NCBI GenBank assembly: GCA_963778375.1
Contig: CAVZTX010000003.1
Location: 1 to 64,000 of the forward strand
Direction of reading: 5' to 3'
DNA: 64,000 nucleotides
DNA from: CAVZTX01 sp963778375
GTDB taxonomy: Bacteria; Chloroflexota; Ktedonobacteria; Ktedonobacterales; Ktedonobacteraceae
Made by a program: the position numbers and the translations under genes. Within the stretch, counting starts at the first letter, position 1. Each line of letters begins with the position of its first letter. The notes beneath the pieces were generated by a model that saw only the letters and a list, made by a program, of their open reading frames with translations, did no database searches and was not told where the DNA came from. Shown here one piece after another: positions 1 through 7,720 of the stretch.

Positions 1-1288
1 GAACCGGTGAGCGCCTCATCGCGCCCGGTTGCCTGGGCAATTCCTTTTACCACATGCGGGTATAGCAGTAACCGTCCAGGAAAGATAGGGGTAGAAGAGC
101 GGGAAGTTTTCAGCATCCGGATGAGGGAAAGATACGCTGTGCCTGCTGTACAGTTCCCAGGTCCATGATATCGCCACTCCGCTGGGCAAAGCGCTGGCTC
201 AAGTCGATACGCGCATCCTGTGTCTTGCGTAAGAGGCGTTCCTCAACAACCTGGTTGATATCTTCATTACCGAGTTTGCACGAAAGAGCAAAACGTTGGC
301 TAATCTTCGCGTACTGCTCCTGCTGTACATTCTGTTGGAGCGCCTGGACGTCGCCGTGTGCCGTGACCGCAACCCAGATACGGCCCCCACCAGCCTGCGC
401 GGCAGTTTCGACCAGTGCTGGCACTTGCATAATGCGTTCATTGGCGTTCCCACTGGCAATCCATTGTCCCAGTTCATCCAGTTGCAGCAGCAGCTTATGA
501 CGACGTCCGGCGTTATCTTTTGCAAATACACCAGCGCTCTAGCCGATCAATGAGCATCTCTGGGGTGACACCAGCTTTGTACCGCTGCCCATGACCGCTC
601 GCTCAACAGCGCCCGGCCCACTGAAGTGTTCCGGCATAACGGTTGCGGCAGCCTGACAAAGAACATCGGTATAGAAATCGGGATCGTTGGCGACATCGTT
701 CCACTCTTCGCCGCTTAATTCGCTGGCCACGCGATGAAACTCGTCGCTTAATCCTCGAATGTCCAATTGATATTCGATGCCCACGCGAGCGGCCAATTAT
801 GGGTGTATCCATGCTCTCTGGCAAACAGTTTGAAGACGATCAGTGCTAACGGATCATTCCCACTCGACAATTGCGCATGAAGGTTTCCACCAATGACCAA
901 CGTCGAAAGTTTGCGCTGGCAAACGCCAGAAAACGTTCCAGATCGGCTCGTTCCGCGCTATTGCCAGGGAGACGGCCGAGAAATACCTGATGGACAGACT
1001 GTCCCAGAAGCTCGCCCCTTCCAGCAACATGCCCAGCACCTTCATCAGCAACGACTTTCCTGAGCCGAAAAAGCCGCTAATCCAGATACCAATTCCTTGC
1101 TCATCATCTCGATCAAAAGCCTCGGTATAGGCTTCGAGCATACGATGAAGATATTTTTCCCATTGTGGAGTAACGACCAGATTTTGTAATTCATTCAGCA
1201 GGACGGCAGGAGTGCGGTCAGCTACTTTCACGACAGGTTCGATACGCTCCTGTATGGTGGTAGCAAAGATGTCTTTAATCAGCATCAC
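1..1288 (-). pseudogene. brxC: BREX P-loop ATPase BrxC, partial and frame-disrupted
   Basis: BrxC is the large ATPase of BREX phage-exclusion systems. The N-terminus (MMLIKDIF, about 144 residues readable) carries the family pattern: a region predicting ISGFFGSGKS with a Walker A loop (about 1010-1090), preceded by LVVTPQWEKYLHRM. Further left, other frames encode LLLQLDELGQWI (about 470-505, Walker B-like), then IWVAVTAHGD, then NQVVEERLLRKTQ, all in the order expected for BrxC. At least three frame changes occur (near 1000, 850 and 540), and more near 110. The gene continues past the left edge, so only the 5' part is seen. Its ATG lies at the end of brxB (stop and start overlap), which supports one operon. 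Identity rests on motif recall and gene order; I am fairly sure of the family, not of whether the gene is functional. Confidence 0.72.
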
Positions 1289-1875
1289 ATTTCCTCTCCC
1301 CGGTAAAAATCGAGACGCAGGCGCTCCTGCCCTAAAAAGAGATAGCGGCGGCTGGTTTGCGGTGGACGAATACCCGGTATCAGCAGCACAATCGGCACGA
1401 TGGTGTTATTCCGGGGATTGCGTGGTTCGTGTTCGCCAGGAACTCCATAAGGCCGGTCGGGTTTCCCAATGGATGAAGCGCAGCGAGTCCTCGCAGCACT
1501 ATCGACCGGACGCCCTTCTTCTGATTGTGCGGTTTCCAACCTGGTAGTAATATTCCGACTGATGGTACGTGCCCATAGCCGCATAATAGCCTCAGTCACA
1601 CCACTTGTCTTGAGCGGATCATTGAGCAGTTGTTCGCGACGCTCCTCCTGTCCAGCGAGGCTTTCAATGGTGAGTGGTAAGAGATCAATATGGTGAAAGG
1701 AGAGTCTTGTATCGCTTCGTAATTGTTCATCGACCATGCGTTGCATCGCTCGTTCTTGTTCTGGCGGATAGACAAAGTAGATATAGGGCCGTCCACTGCT
1801 ATGTCCGATGCCATCATACGTGGTCCGCAATCGATGAATGAGCACATCAAGTCGTTGCTGGAATTCATCACTCAT
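1285..1875 (-). pseudogene. brxB: BREX protein BrxB (DUF1788-like), two compensating frameshifts
   Basis: BrxB is a small conserved BREX protein of unknown biochemical role, always next to BrxA and BrxC. Translation from ATG 1875 gives MSDEFQQRLDVLIHRLRTTY, then a FVYPPEQE segment and a C-terminal IVPIVLLIPGI...LDFYRGEEM, matching the DUF1788 layout (196 codons). The middle of the main frame (about 1400-1510) reads as Arg/Ser/Pro-rich nonsense, whereas the neighbouring frame there encodes VLRGLAALHPLGNPTGLMEF, the expected family core. Frame is therefore lost near 1510 and regained near 1405. The start overlaps the brxA stop (TGA within ATGAGTGATG) and the stop overlaps the brxC start, as expected for translational coupling. 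I chose 1875 over the upstream in-frame start at 1980 because brxA coding sequence occupies 1876-1980. Confidence 0.68.
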
Positions 1876-2650
1876 ACAACACGCTCCTGAAGCAGGTGGT
1901 GTCGATGGCTTTCTGAGCGCGTGCAGCATCCCAGAGCCAGAGCTGCCAATCAGGATGCTCAGCAAGCTCTGCCTGTGCAATTCCTTCTTCGCGCAGCAAC
2001 CGTATCAGATGCTGTACAACAGGTAGGGGCACAATAGGCTCAACGATCTGTTTGAAACTATTCCCTGAAGCAAGCCAAAGTCACGTAAGGTAGTGAGTGC
2101 ATTGCTGGATAACTTTTCTCTTGTAGAGTAACTCCATCCTGCAATTTCTGGGTGAATAGCCTGACATCATCAAGAAAACGCTGAATATCAGCCCGAATAA
2201 GTTCACGTTCCCCGGCAAACCAACGAGGGACAACAACCTGTTGAATGATGTCGTAAAGCAGGTTATCTTGCCGGGCGGTATGCAACAGTAAAGCCGCTTG
2301 CAGTTCGGTCTGGTGTCCATCCTGTGCAAAGGTAACAAGATCATCCAGCACCCAGGCAGGGGGATCCACCGCACAAGCCGTATCTGCACAATCTCAAGAA
2401 TCGTCTGACGTGTTGCTCGCGAACGTTGCGGCAAGCCGCCATTGATCAGCGCCTGCCGTGTTGCTTCGACATTGCGTAAACGGGCATAGGTCAGGAGAAA
2501 TTGCCTTGATTTCTTCAAGTAAACTGGTCTTAGAAGCCAGTCTAAGTAAGTAGGAACCACTAGCCCGCCAGTGTATCTTCTCCATTTGCCCGGATTTCAT
2601 AAATAAAGCCCTTCAAAGACGTTTGCATATTGGTGAATAATTTCTTTCAT
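1868..2650 (-). pseudogene. brxA: BREX protein BrxA (DUF1819-like), frame-disrupted
   Basis: BrxA is a small DNA-binding protein at the head of type 1 BREX operons. The reading can be pieced together: MKEIIHQYANVFEGLYL from ATG 2650, an in-frame TGA at 2597-2599, then WRRYTGG...YARLRNVEATRQALINGGL, a shift near 2365 to DPPAWVLDDLVTFAQDGHQT, a shift near 2135 to WSYSTREKLSSNALTTLRDF, and a shift near 2050 to KQIVEPIVPLPVVQHLIRLL, ending in DTTCFRSVLYE and a TGA at 1868-1870 that overlaps the brxB start. The W-S-x-S-T-R-x-K segment followed by a short GLL helix is characteristic of the family. Total length would be about 260 residues, as expected. Four breaks in 780 bases make sequencing error a strong alternative to decay. 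Confidence 0.66.
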
Positions 2651-2840
2651 GCATCCCCTCCCCATAATACAAGCAGCCGATACAACAAGGGTAAATGTTG
2701 AGCCTTATTATACAGAGGAACGTCATATCATGCAATCCAAAAGAACATTAACTATTAGGTTATTGTTGGTTACTGGCATCCCATAAGTTTATTGATCAAA
2801 CAGCAGGGGTTCAGTCCAGTCGGCCAGAAGCCATTACTTC

Positions 2841-3392
2841 TCATACCCCAACCACACCCTGTTGTCCCGAATGTTGTAATCGAATACCCCGTATCACCCT
2901 CTGCACCACCAGAATAGCCACCAACACAAAAATAGCAATAAAGATCGCAATCCCTGGCAAAACAAACCACGTAGCCACACAAAACCAGGCAGTGAATGAA
3001 CTCGCATAGATCAAAGTTGCTGAGTTTTCTCTATTTAAAAACCGATGTGAATTACGTGCAGAAACAATCGTATCAGGTATTCCTAATAGCTGCTCATAAG
3101 TCATTAATTGACGTATCACGTTATTACTCTCGCACTCCAACTCCACCTCACGGAAATACAAACCGAACGTCGCAAACATCCCCAAAAATCCAAGCGCTAA
3201 AACAAAATGTGTAAACAAAGCAGATGACGACGTAGCGCCTAAAAAGACACTGGCACCACCAAGCAATACAGTAGCGCTCGGCACAGAAGTAAGTTGCATT
3301 GAGCGCATTTGTTCCAGGCGTCCATACTCGTCACATATCCGTCCATGAGCAGCAAGCAGCGCTGCTTGTTGCTGTTGTGGAACGTTACTCAT
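2841..3392 (-). CDS. Hypothetical four-helix membrane protein
   Basis: I do not recognise a named family. The 183-residue protein starts with a Gln-rich soluble stretch (MSNVPQQQQAALLAAHG), followed by four likely membrane segments in two hairpins: about residues 35-53 and 58-80, then about 128-146 and 148-166, separated by a charged loop of about 45 residues (EVELECESNNVIRQLM...). The C-terminus is basic. The layout resembles small DUF-type integral membrane proteins, with a soluble loop that may be cytoplasmic. An AGGAGG-like site (GGAGGGACGA on the minus strand) lies just upstream of the ATG and supports the start. It stands alone: brxA is about 190 bases downstream on the same strand, too far to call them one operon. 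Confidence 0.6.
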   Translation of the reverse strand: MSNVPQQQQAALLAAHGRICDEYGRLEQMRSMQLTSVPSATVLLGGASVFLGATSSSALFTHFVLALGFLGMFATFGLYFREVELECESNNVIRQLMTYEQLLGIPDTIVSARNSHRFLNRENSATLIYASSFTAWFCVATWFVLPGIAIFIAIFVLVAILVVQRVIRGIRLQHSGQQGVVGV

Positions 3393-3498
3393 TCGTCCCT
3401 CCTGCTAATAATCTCTATGGGAATATTCTCTACATTCATGCCCCTCATTCTACCAGTCCACACAACCTCTCATCCACTTAAAGCATTAGCATTCCGCC

Positions 3499-3514
3499 AG
3501 GCATAAGTATGCCT
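3499..3514. repeat. Perfect palindrome AGGCATA-AG-TATGCCT
   Basis: Seven-base arms flank a two-base centre. A related word, ATAAGTATGCCTG, recurs inside the palindrome at 48378-48399. Each lies in the upstream region of a minus-strand gene (the membrane protein here; the helicase-nuclease there), so a shared operator is possible. This is inference from sequence only. Confidence 0.45.
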
Positions 3515-3631
3515 GTATGCAAGTCCATTCCAAACCTTGGCAGCTCGCTTGCTCCACAGTATACTTAAATCAGAAGGCCAAACATCTTTGCCTCGCGGCC
3601 CTCTACAACGTTCGTCCCATCTTCAGGAGCA

Positions 3632-3737
3632 ATGTCCCATGTCCCAACTTCCCATTTACAATCCTTCTTCCCCGGTCAGTTCCCAACTCAATATCAAACA
3701 TTCAATTCCCATGTCCCGAATGTCCCAATGTCCCCGG
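3632..3737 (-). repeat. Dispersed GGGACAT intergenic repeat, copy 1
   Basis: Read on the minus strand, this stretch contains GGGACATTGGGACATTCGG, then GGGACATGGGAATTGAAT, then a GAAGGATTGTAAATGGGAAG box followed by TTGGGACATGGGACATT. The same order of boxes (GAAGGATTGTGAAGGGGAG followed by TTGGGACATGGGACATT) occurs on the plus strand at about 57045-57085. The two loci therefore share a diverged element in inverted orientation. No coding potential is convincing. Confidence 0.6.
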
Positions 3738-3841
3738 AAATCTTCCCCACCGTGGAATCTCCCACAGTTCTCCACTATACATGCATGAAAGGTAACGCAA
3801 CCATGCAGAACTGCGCACTTGCCCGTAGTCCGCTCAATGGC

Positions 3842-3870
3842 TTGTTTTACGCCACCTTTTATGCTATAGT
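3842..3870 (+). promoter_or_regulatory. Sigma-70-like promoter before the FHA gene
   Basis: TTGTTT (3842-3847), a 17-base spacer, then TATAGT (3865-3870). It lies about 145 bases before the FHA protein start and points towards the FHA/FAD oxidoreductase pair. Match is good by eye only. Confidence 0.4.
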
Positions 3871-4015
3871 AACTCCTGTTAGATACTCAACTTTAGCACC
3901 AGTTCTTAGAAAGAACGCACATACTAAAGCACCTTCCAACATGGGTAATATTACAGAAGTCCCTGAGTCCCTTTCCTGATATGCTTCCAGGAGAAATGTC
4001 TTCTTAAAATGAAAT

Positions 4016-4438
4016 TTGAGCGAGAGAAGGATAAGCCTATTCTCAAATCAAAGTAGCAGTAGAAACTCAACGAGAAGCATAAGGACACCTCCGGCTGTGT
4101 CAATGCCTACCACGGGCTGGGGCTATCTCCTCTTTGCCGATGGAAGAAAAATAGAACTTACCGGTGAGCGTGTATCTATTGGCCGAATTTCGCTAGACTC
4201 TGGTACACTAACCCAAAGACCCAAAATCAATCTCAATGGCCTACCAGAATCAGGTACAGTTTCGCACACGCACGCCATACTCTCTTTTAATGGTGGCAAT
4301 TGTATGCTAACCGATCTGAACAGCACCAACGGCACGTTCATACATGGGCAGCGTTTAGAACCGCAGAAGGCAGTCATGATAAACGATGGGGAAACAATTT
4401 ACTTTGGTAGAGTAGTATGTACATTTAGGAAAATATGA
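4016..4438 (+). CDS. FHA domain protein
   Basis: The protein (up to 140 residues) is a single forkhead-associated domain, a phosphothreonine-peptide binding module used with Ser/Thr kinases. Visible FHA hallmarks are GERVSIGR near residue 45, S-H-T-H-A near residue 84 and N-S-T-N-G-T-F near residue 102, followed by a strand ending FGRVVCTFRKI. The N-terminal 30 residues are Ser/Arg-rich and probably disordered. The start is uncertain: TTG 4016 opens the frame; ATG 4103 is an in-frame alternative that would still keep the whole domain; an AGGAGAA site lies at about 3990 with an out-of-frame ATG at 4009, so a frame error near the start is possible. Its stop overlaps the ATG of the next gene (ATGA), so the two are coupled. 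Confidence 0.8.
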   Translation: MSERRISLFSNQSSSRNSTRSIRTPPAVSMPTTGWGYLLFADGRKIELTGERVSIGRISLDSGTLTQRPKINLNGLPESGTVSHTHAILSFNGGNCMLTDLNSTNGTFIHGQRLEPQKAVMINDGETIYFGRVVCTFRKI

Positions 4439-5616
4439 GCAAAACAAGCACTGAGATACTCATCATCGGCGCAGGCGTAACAGGCAGCTCCATCGCCTAC
4501 CACCTCGCACGCGAGGGACGCAAGGTACTCGTCATAGAGCGGTCCGGTGTTGCAGTCGAACCAGCCGCCTCCTGGGCCAGCGCGGGTGGAGTGCGTCGCC
4601 AGGGACGTCACCCGGCAGAAGCAAAGCTAGCCATCGAAGCCATCGAACGTTGGCCAACGCTCGAAGAGGAACTCTCAGCCGACCTCCACTACCGTCGTGG
4701 AGGCAACCTCATGCTCGCTGAAACCGCAGCCGAAGCCGAGCAACTCGCGGCATTTGTCCAACGCCAGCACGAGCAAGGCTTCGCTGATATACGACTGATA
4801 GACCGCCACGAAGCGCACACCCTCGCACCCGGCCTCAACGACCGAGTCACCGCCGGAAGCTATAGCCCGGGGGATGGTCAGGCAGATCCCGCCCTCACAA
4901 CTCGCGCCTTTGCCGCCGCGGCCCAACGTCACGGAGCAATTTACTGGACCGGAACCTCCGTCCAATCCTTACTATTGAGCGACAAGCAGATACGAGGAGC
5001 ACAAACAGAGCGCGAAACAGTACTAGCCGAGCACGTCGTACTGGCAGCAGGTGCTTGGAGCGACGAACTCGCAGCCAGCATCAGTCTGCACCTACCGATC
5101 CGCACCCTTGCCCTGCAAATGATCCTCTCCACCCCTGCACCCTCCAATACCCTGAAGCCCGTACTCAGCGCCCTCGGTCGCAACCTCTCGCTCAAGCAAC
5201 TGTCCAACGGCGCATTTCTACTCGGTGGTGGCTGGCCCGGAGACCCCACACCAGATCGACGCTCCTACAAACTGCGTCCAAACAGCATAGAAGGCAACTG
5301 GTCAACCGCCTGCGAACTTCTGCCAGCAGTCGGTCAACAGCGTATCGATCGTGTCTGGTGCGGCCTCGAAGCACAAAGCTTCGACGACATCCCTTTCATC
5401 GGACCCATCCAAGAATTTGACAATCTGACCCTCGCGCTTGGCTTCTCTGGTCACGGCTTTGCCATCTCCCCAGCCGTCGGTCGTGCCGTAGCCGATCAAA
5501 TCAACGGTCACCCAACCCCAGAACTCGACGGCTTAAATCCCAGCCGTATCGCCAACTTTGATCCAGGTCAGGTCGAAGCCTTTATGACTGCAACCAGTGT
5601 ATTGCACCCAGGATAA
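4435..5616 (+). CDS. FAD-dependent oxidoreductase, D-amino acid/sarcosine oxidase (DAO) family
   Basis: A 393-residue flavoprotein of the DAO superfamily, which oxidises amines or amino acids with FAD. The N-terminal Rossmann motif is plain: ILIIGAGVTGSSIAYHLA (residues about 7-25) followed by an acidic VIER end of strand 2. The C-terminus holds the typical LALGFSGHGFAISPAVGR box that closes over FAD. Length fits sarcosine oxidase beta-like or glycine-oxidase-like members, but substrate cannot be read from the sequence. It starts inside the stop of the FHA gene (ATGA overlap), implying translational coupling, and ends two bases before a convergent esterase gene. Confidence 0.85.
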   Translation: MSKTSTEILIIGAGVTGSSIAYHLAREGRKVLVIERSGVAVEPAASWASAGGVRRQGRHPAEAKLAIEAIERWPTLEEELSADLHYRRGGNLMLAETAAEAEQLAAFVQRQHEQGFADIRLIDRHEAHTLAPGLNDRVTAGSYSPGDGQADPALTTRAFAAAAQRHGAIYWTGTSVQSLLLSDKQIRGAQTERETVLAEHVVLAAGAWSDELAASISLHLPIRTLALQMILSTPAPSNTLKPVLSALGRNLSLKQLSNGAFLLGGGWPGDPTPDRRSYKLRPNSIEGNWSTACELLPAVGQQRIDRVWCGLEAQSFDDIPFIGPIQEFDNLTLALGFSGHGFAISPAVGRAVADQINGHPTPELDGLNPSRIANFDPGQVEAFMTATSVLHPG

Positions 5617-5617
5617 T

Positions 5618-6355
5618 CTAAAACGCCTCTGGTAGCACCTTCTCATCCATCGTCCCCATAAACCAGGCAAACGCATTGCCTACAATTGGCCCGGGAACCG
5701 TATGACCATCGTCGAACTCCTGGTAAGAGACATCGTAACCCTCGCTTCGCAGTTCCGGCACAATCCGTCGACTACAGCGCTCAATCGGGAGAATCCGATC
5801 GTGTATACCATGTGAAATATAGATACGAGGCGAACCGTGCTTCTCTGCCGGTGCCATAAAACCAGGCGAGAACGCAACGATATGGCTAAATAAATCACCA
5901 TTTGTCAGACCAAGAGAGAGGGCATAGGAAGCACCATCAGAAAATCCTCCAATTGCCACATGCTTTGGATCAATAGCATACCGGCCGAACGTCACCTCCA
6001 GCGCCCGCTCAATAAAGCTAACATCAGAGCCAAATCTGTTCAATATGAAATCCCACGTCTGCTGACGTGAGTCCGGCGCGAGCAAGAGTAGTCCAGACGA
6101 TTCTGCCAGAGGTATGAAAGGAGTAAGAATAGAACGAGCATTACTGCCCGCTCCATGCAACATCAACACAAATGGCGCAGGAGCAGTCATCTGGTAGCTG
6201 GAAGGTACATAAAGCAGACCATCGCGGTCTTTGCCCAGCTCAAGTGAGTAAAGCCCACCCGGTCTTGTCTCCACAACCGATTGCGTTAGCCGGGCCGACA
6301 GGCGTCCTTTCCTGGCTCCCTCGTCATCCTGTTTCCGCATCCGATGCTGTGTCAT
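5618..6355 (-). CDS. Alpha/beta hydrolase, phospholipase/carboxylesterase-like
   Basis: About 245 residues with the serine-hydrolase fold. Seen: an oxyanion-loop strand FVLMLHGAGSN, a nucleophile elbow GGFSDGAS (G-x-S-x-G), a SHGIHDRILP segment giving the acid (Asp), and DDGHTVPGP giving the catalytic His. This is the arrangement of the small carboxylesterase/phospholipase family (dienelactone-hydrolase-like). I place the start at 6355 (MTQHRMRK) because GGAAGG lies eight bases upstream; an in-frame ATG at 6373 has no such site. No signal peptide is evident, so it is probably cytosolic. It converges on the FAD oxidoreductase gene with one base between stops. Confidence 0.82.
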   Translation of the reverse strand: MTQHRMRKQDDEGARKGRLSARLTQSVVETRPGGLYSLELGKDRDGLLYVPSSYQMTAPAPFVLMLHGAGSNARSILTPFIPLAESSGLLLLAPDSRQQTWDFILNRFGSDVSFIERALEVTFGRYAIDPKHVAIGGFSDGASYALSLGLTNGDLFSHIVAFSPGFMAPAEKHGSPRIYISHGIHDRILPIERCSRRIVPELRSEGYDVSYQEFDDGHTVPGPIVGNAFAWFMGTMDEKVLPEAF

Positions 6356-6546
6356 TATCAATGCCTTCCACATCTATAGTCAAAATACCTTTGTTCCAGG
6401 TATTGGTAACACGGTGACACTAACAAAAGCGTTTCGACTGCATACGCCTATCCAGAACGCACAATAGCGCTGCCAAAAGTGTAGGTGCACGATTGATCGC
6501 GCACTAGTGTGGGGACAAATTGTTCCTGATTCGCCCGCAATATCAG

Positions 6547-6658
6547 AAACAAGTGATACATTAAAACAAGTGAAACAAGTGAAACAAGTGAAACAAGTGA
6601 AACATTGGACACATTAGACACATCAGACATATTAGACACATCTGATACCTCTGATACA
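6547..6658 (+). repeat. 9-base tandem repeat in the osmC leader
   Basis: Five AAACAAGTG units (one at 6547-6555, four head-to-tail at 6564-6599) pass directly into six 9-base units of the form TTAGACACA / TCTGATACA (6605-6658). Because the unit is a multiple of three, the second block stays open in the osmC frame as Asp-Thr/Ser repeats, but the ribosome site lies after it, so it is probably untranslated leader. Confidence 0.8.
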
Positions 6659-6688
6659 GAGACTTTGAAGGAATGGAAGAGGACAATT

Positions 6689-7111
6689 ATGGCCAGCGAA
6701 ATAACCACTCTAGCAAACTACGACATAGGAATGCAATTCGATATTCAGACAAGCGCTGGGTATCACATCCCAATAGATGGCGGAGGAGGAGAACAGCATA
6801 AAGGCGTAAGCCCAATGGAAATGCTGCTGGTCGGACTGGCAGGCTGCATGGGCGTCAGCGTAATCTCAATCCTACAAAAGAAACGCCAGGATGTAACCGC
6901 GTATCAGCTCCGTGTCCACGGCATACGCGCAACCGAACACCCCAAAGTATTCGTAGAGATCACCATTGAACACACCATCACAGGCCATAACGTCCAACCA
7001 GCAGCCGTAGCACGCTCCATTGAACTAGGCGAAACACGTTATTGCGGTGCCAGCGCCATGCTCAGCAAAACTGCTAAAATAACCAATACCTTCCAAATCA
7101 TCGAAGAATAA
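6689..7111 (+). CDS. OsmC family protein
   Basis: OsmC/Ohr-type proteins are small thiol peroxidases or related proteins that remove organic hydroperoxides. From ATG 6689 the product is 140 residues: a beta-rich N-terminus, then GVSPMEMLLVGLAGCMGVSV, the helix with the conserved Cys, and later the second Cys in ETRYCGASAMLSKTAKI. Two Cys in these positions agree with a redox-active OsmC-like protein (YhfA/OsmC branch and not clearly Ohr). The start is chosen because AGAGGA lies about six bases before it. An open frame continues upstream to 6605 through a 9-base tandem repeat, but has no ribosome site there. The gene stands alone. Confidence 0.85.
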   Translation: MASEITTLANYDIGMQFDIQTSAGYHIPIDGGGGEQHKGVSPMEMLLVGLAGCMGVSVISILQKKRQDVTAYQLRVHGIRATEHPKVFVEITIEHTITGHNVQPAAVARSIELGETRYCGASAMLSKTAKITNTFQIIEE

Positions 7112-7446
7112 CCCTGTAGGGGCCGATGTATCGTGCCCATCGCCGATGTATCGGCCATCGCCCCCACTTGCCGGGAGGCAGTACCCGCTAAGCAGTCTGG
7201 TCAACTTCCTCAAAGTGCTGGGCAGTCACCTGCAAATGACGACCAATCTCCTCGCCACCCGCCGAGATGCGAGTTGCAAGCGCGCGCCACTCAGAGAACA
7301 GTTCCTCGAACCGCTGTCGGCTTACACCCTGCCAATCCACATATGCCAGTTCATAGATACATCACCACCCATTTGACACAGCCACGCATCTTCTGAGATA
7401 ATCGTATTGAAACCAATCATCCCATACATGAGAGATCTGATGACTT
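7112..7446. other. Intergenic stretch with a broken small gene
   Basis: Between osmC and the next plus-strand gene there is a short direct duplication (two GCCGATGTATCG words at 7120-7152) and, on the minus strand, a WXG100-like reading described separately (7188-7420). Nothing else was recognised. Confidence 0.4.
7188..7420 (-). pseudogene. WXG100-like small protein, frame-disrupted
   Basis: On the minus strand, one frame from ATG 7420 reads MIGFNTIISEDAWLCQMGGD; after a one-base shift near 7345 it continues as ELAYVDWQGVSRQRFEELF, then SEWRALATRIS, ending HFEEVDQTA and TAG at 7188-7190. A W-x-G turn between two helices, about 78 residues in total, and a D-x-x near the end fit the WXG100 (EsxA/EsxB-like) family of type VII secretion substrates. 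No secretion ATPase gene is in the window. The match is by pattern only and the gene is broken as given, so confidence is modest. It is too short and broken to appear as one open frame. Confidence 0.4.
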
Positions 7447-7719
7447 ATGCAACACATGCCAACAAAAGAAGAGATAGAGCGTGACTACCACGCCGGCTTT
7501 GCACGTGTAATGCGCTTTGCGGAACAAGCTCACAGACGAGGTTGGCACCTGACCGAACGACAACTCGTGCGTGAAATCACACACCGCGAACGCGCCGCGC
7601 AAATTCGTGAGAAGAGTTCGTTGCCCATTGTCGGTCCAGATGTGCGATCAGCCGCCTGGCATCGTGGCCAGGCCGACGCTCTGCGAACCATTCTACGAGA
7701 ACAGCGAGAGAAGGAATAA
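7447..7719 (+). CDS. Small hypothetical protein before endonuclease III
   Basis: A 90-residue, highly charged, mostly helical protein (MQHMPTKEEIERDYHAGFAR...DALRTILREQREKE). It has no Cys, no membrane segment and no motif I know. Its stop is two bases before the nth start, and the nth ribosome site (AGAAGGA) lies inside its last codons, so the two are very likely co-transcribed and coupled. Spacing and conservation of charge pattern favour a real gene, but no function is offered. Confidence 0.6.
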   Translation: MQHMPTKEEIERDYHAGFARVMRFAEQAHRRGWHLTERQLVREITHRERAAQIREKSSLPIVGPDVRSAAWHRGQADALRTILREQREKE

Positions 7720-7720
7720 G

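Larger units (their letters stand above)
3393..4015. other. Intergenic stretch with palindrome, GGGACAT-family repeat and a promoter
   Basis: This 620-base gap has open frames but none with family features. It holds a 16-base palindrome (3499-3514), several copies of the TGTCCC (GGGACAT) word between 3632 and 3737, and a sigma-70-like promoter reading right at 3842-3870. The apparent open frames through 3517-3979 are translations of the repeat. Confidence 0.6.

Noticed and set aside
3517..3979. Plus-strand open frames of 83-115 codons
   Set aside because: Pro/Ser-rich readings of the repeat and promoter region, with three overlapping frames open at once and no ribosome site.
6547..6658. CRISPR-like array
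   Set aside because: Unit is 9 bases with no spacers; this is a simple tandem repeat.
6448..6708. Minus-strand open frame with Val-Ser-Leu repeats
   Set aside because: It is the complement of the 9-base tandem repeat and overlaps the osmC start; no ribosome site or family.
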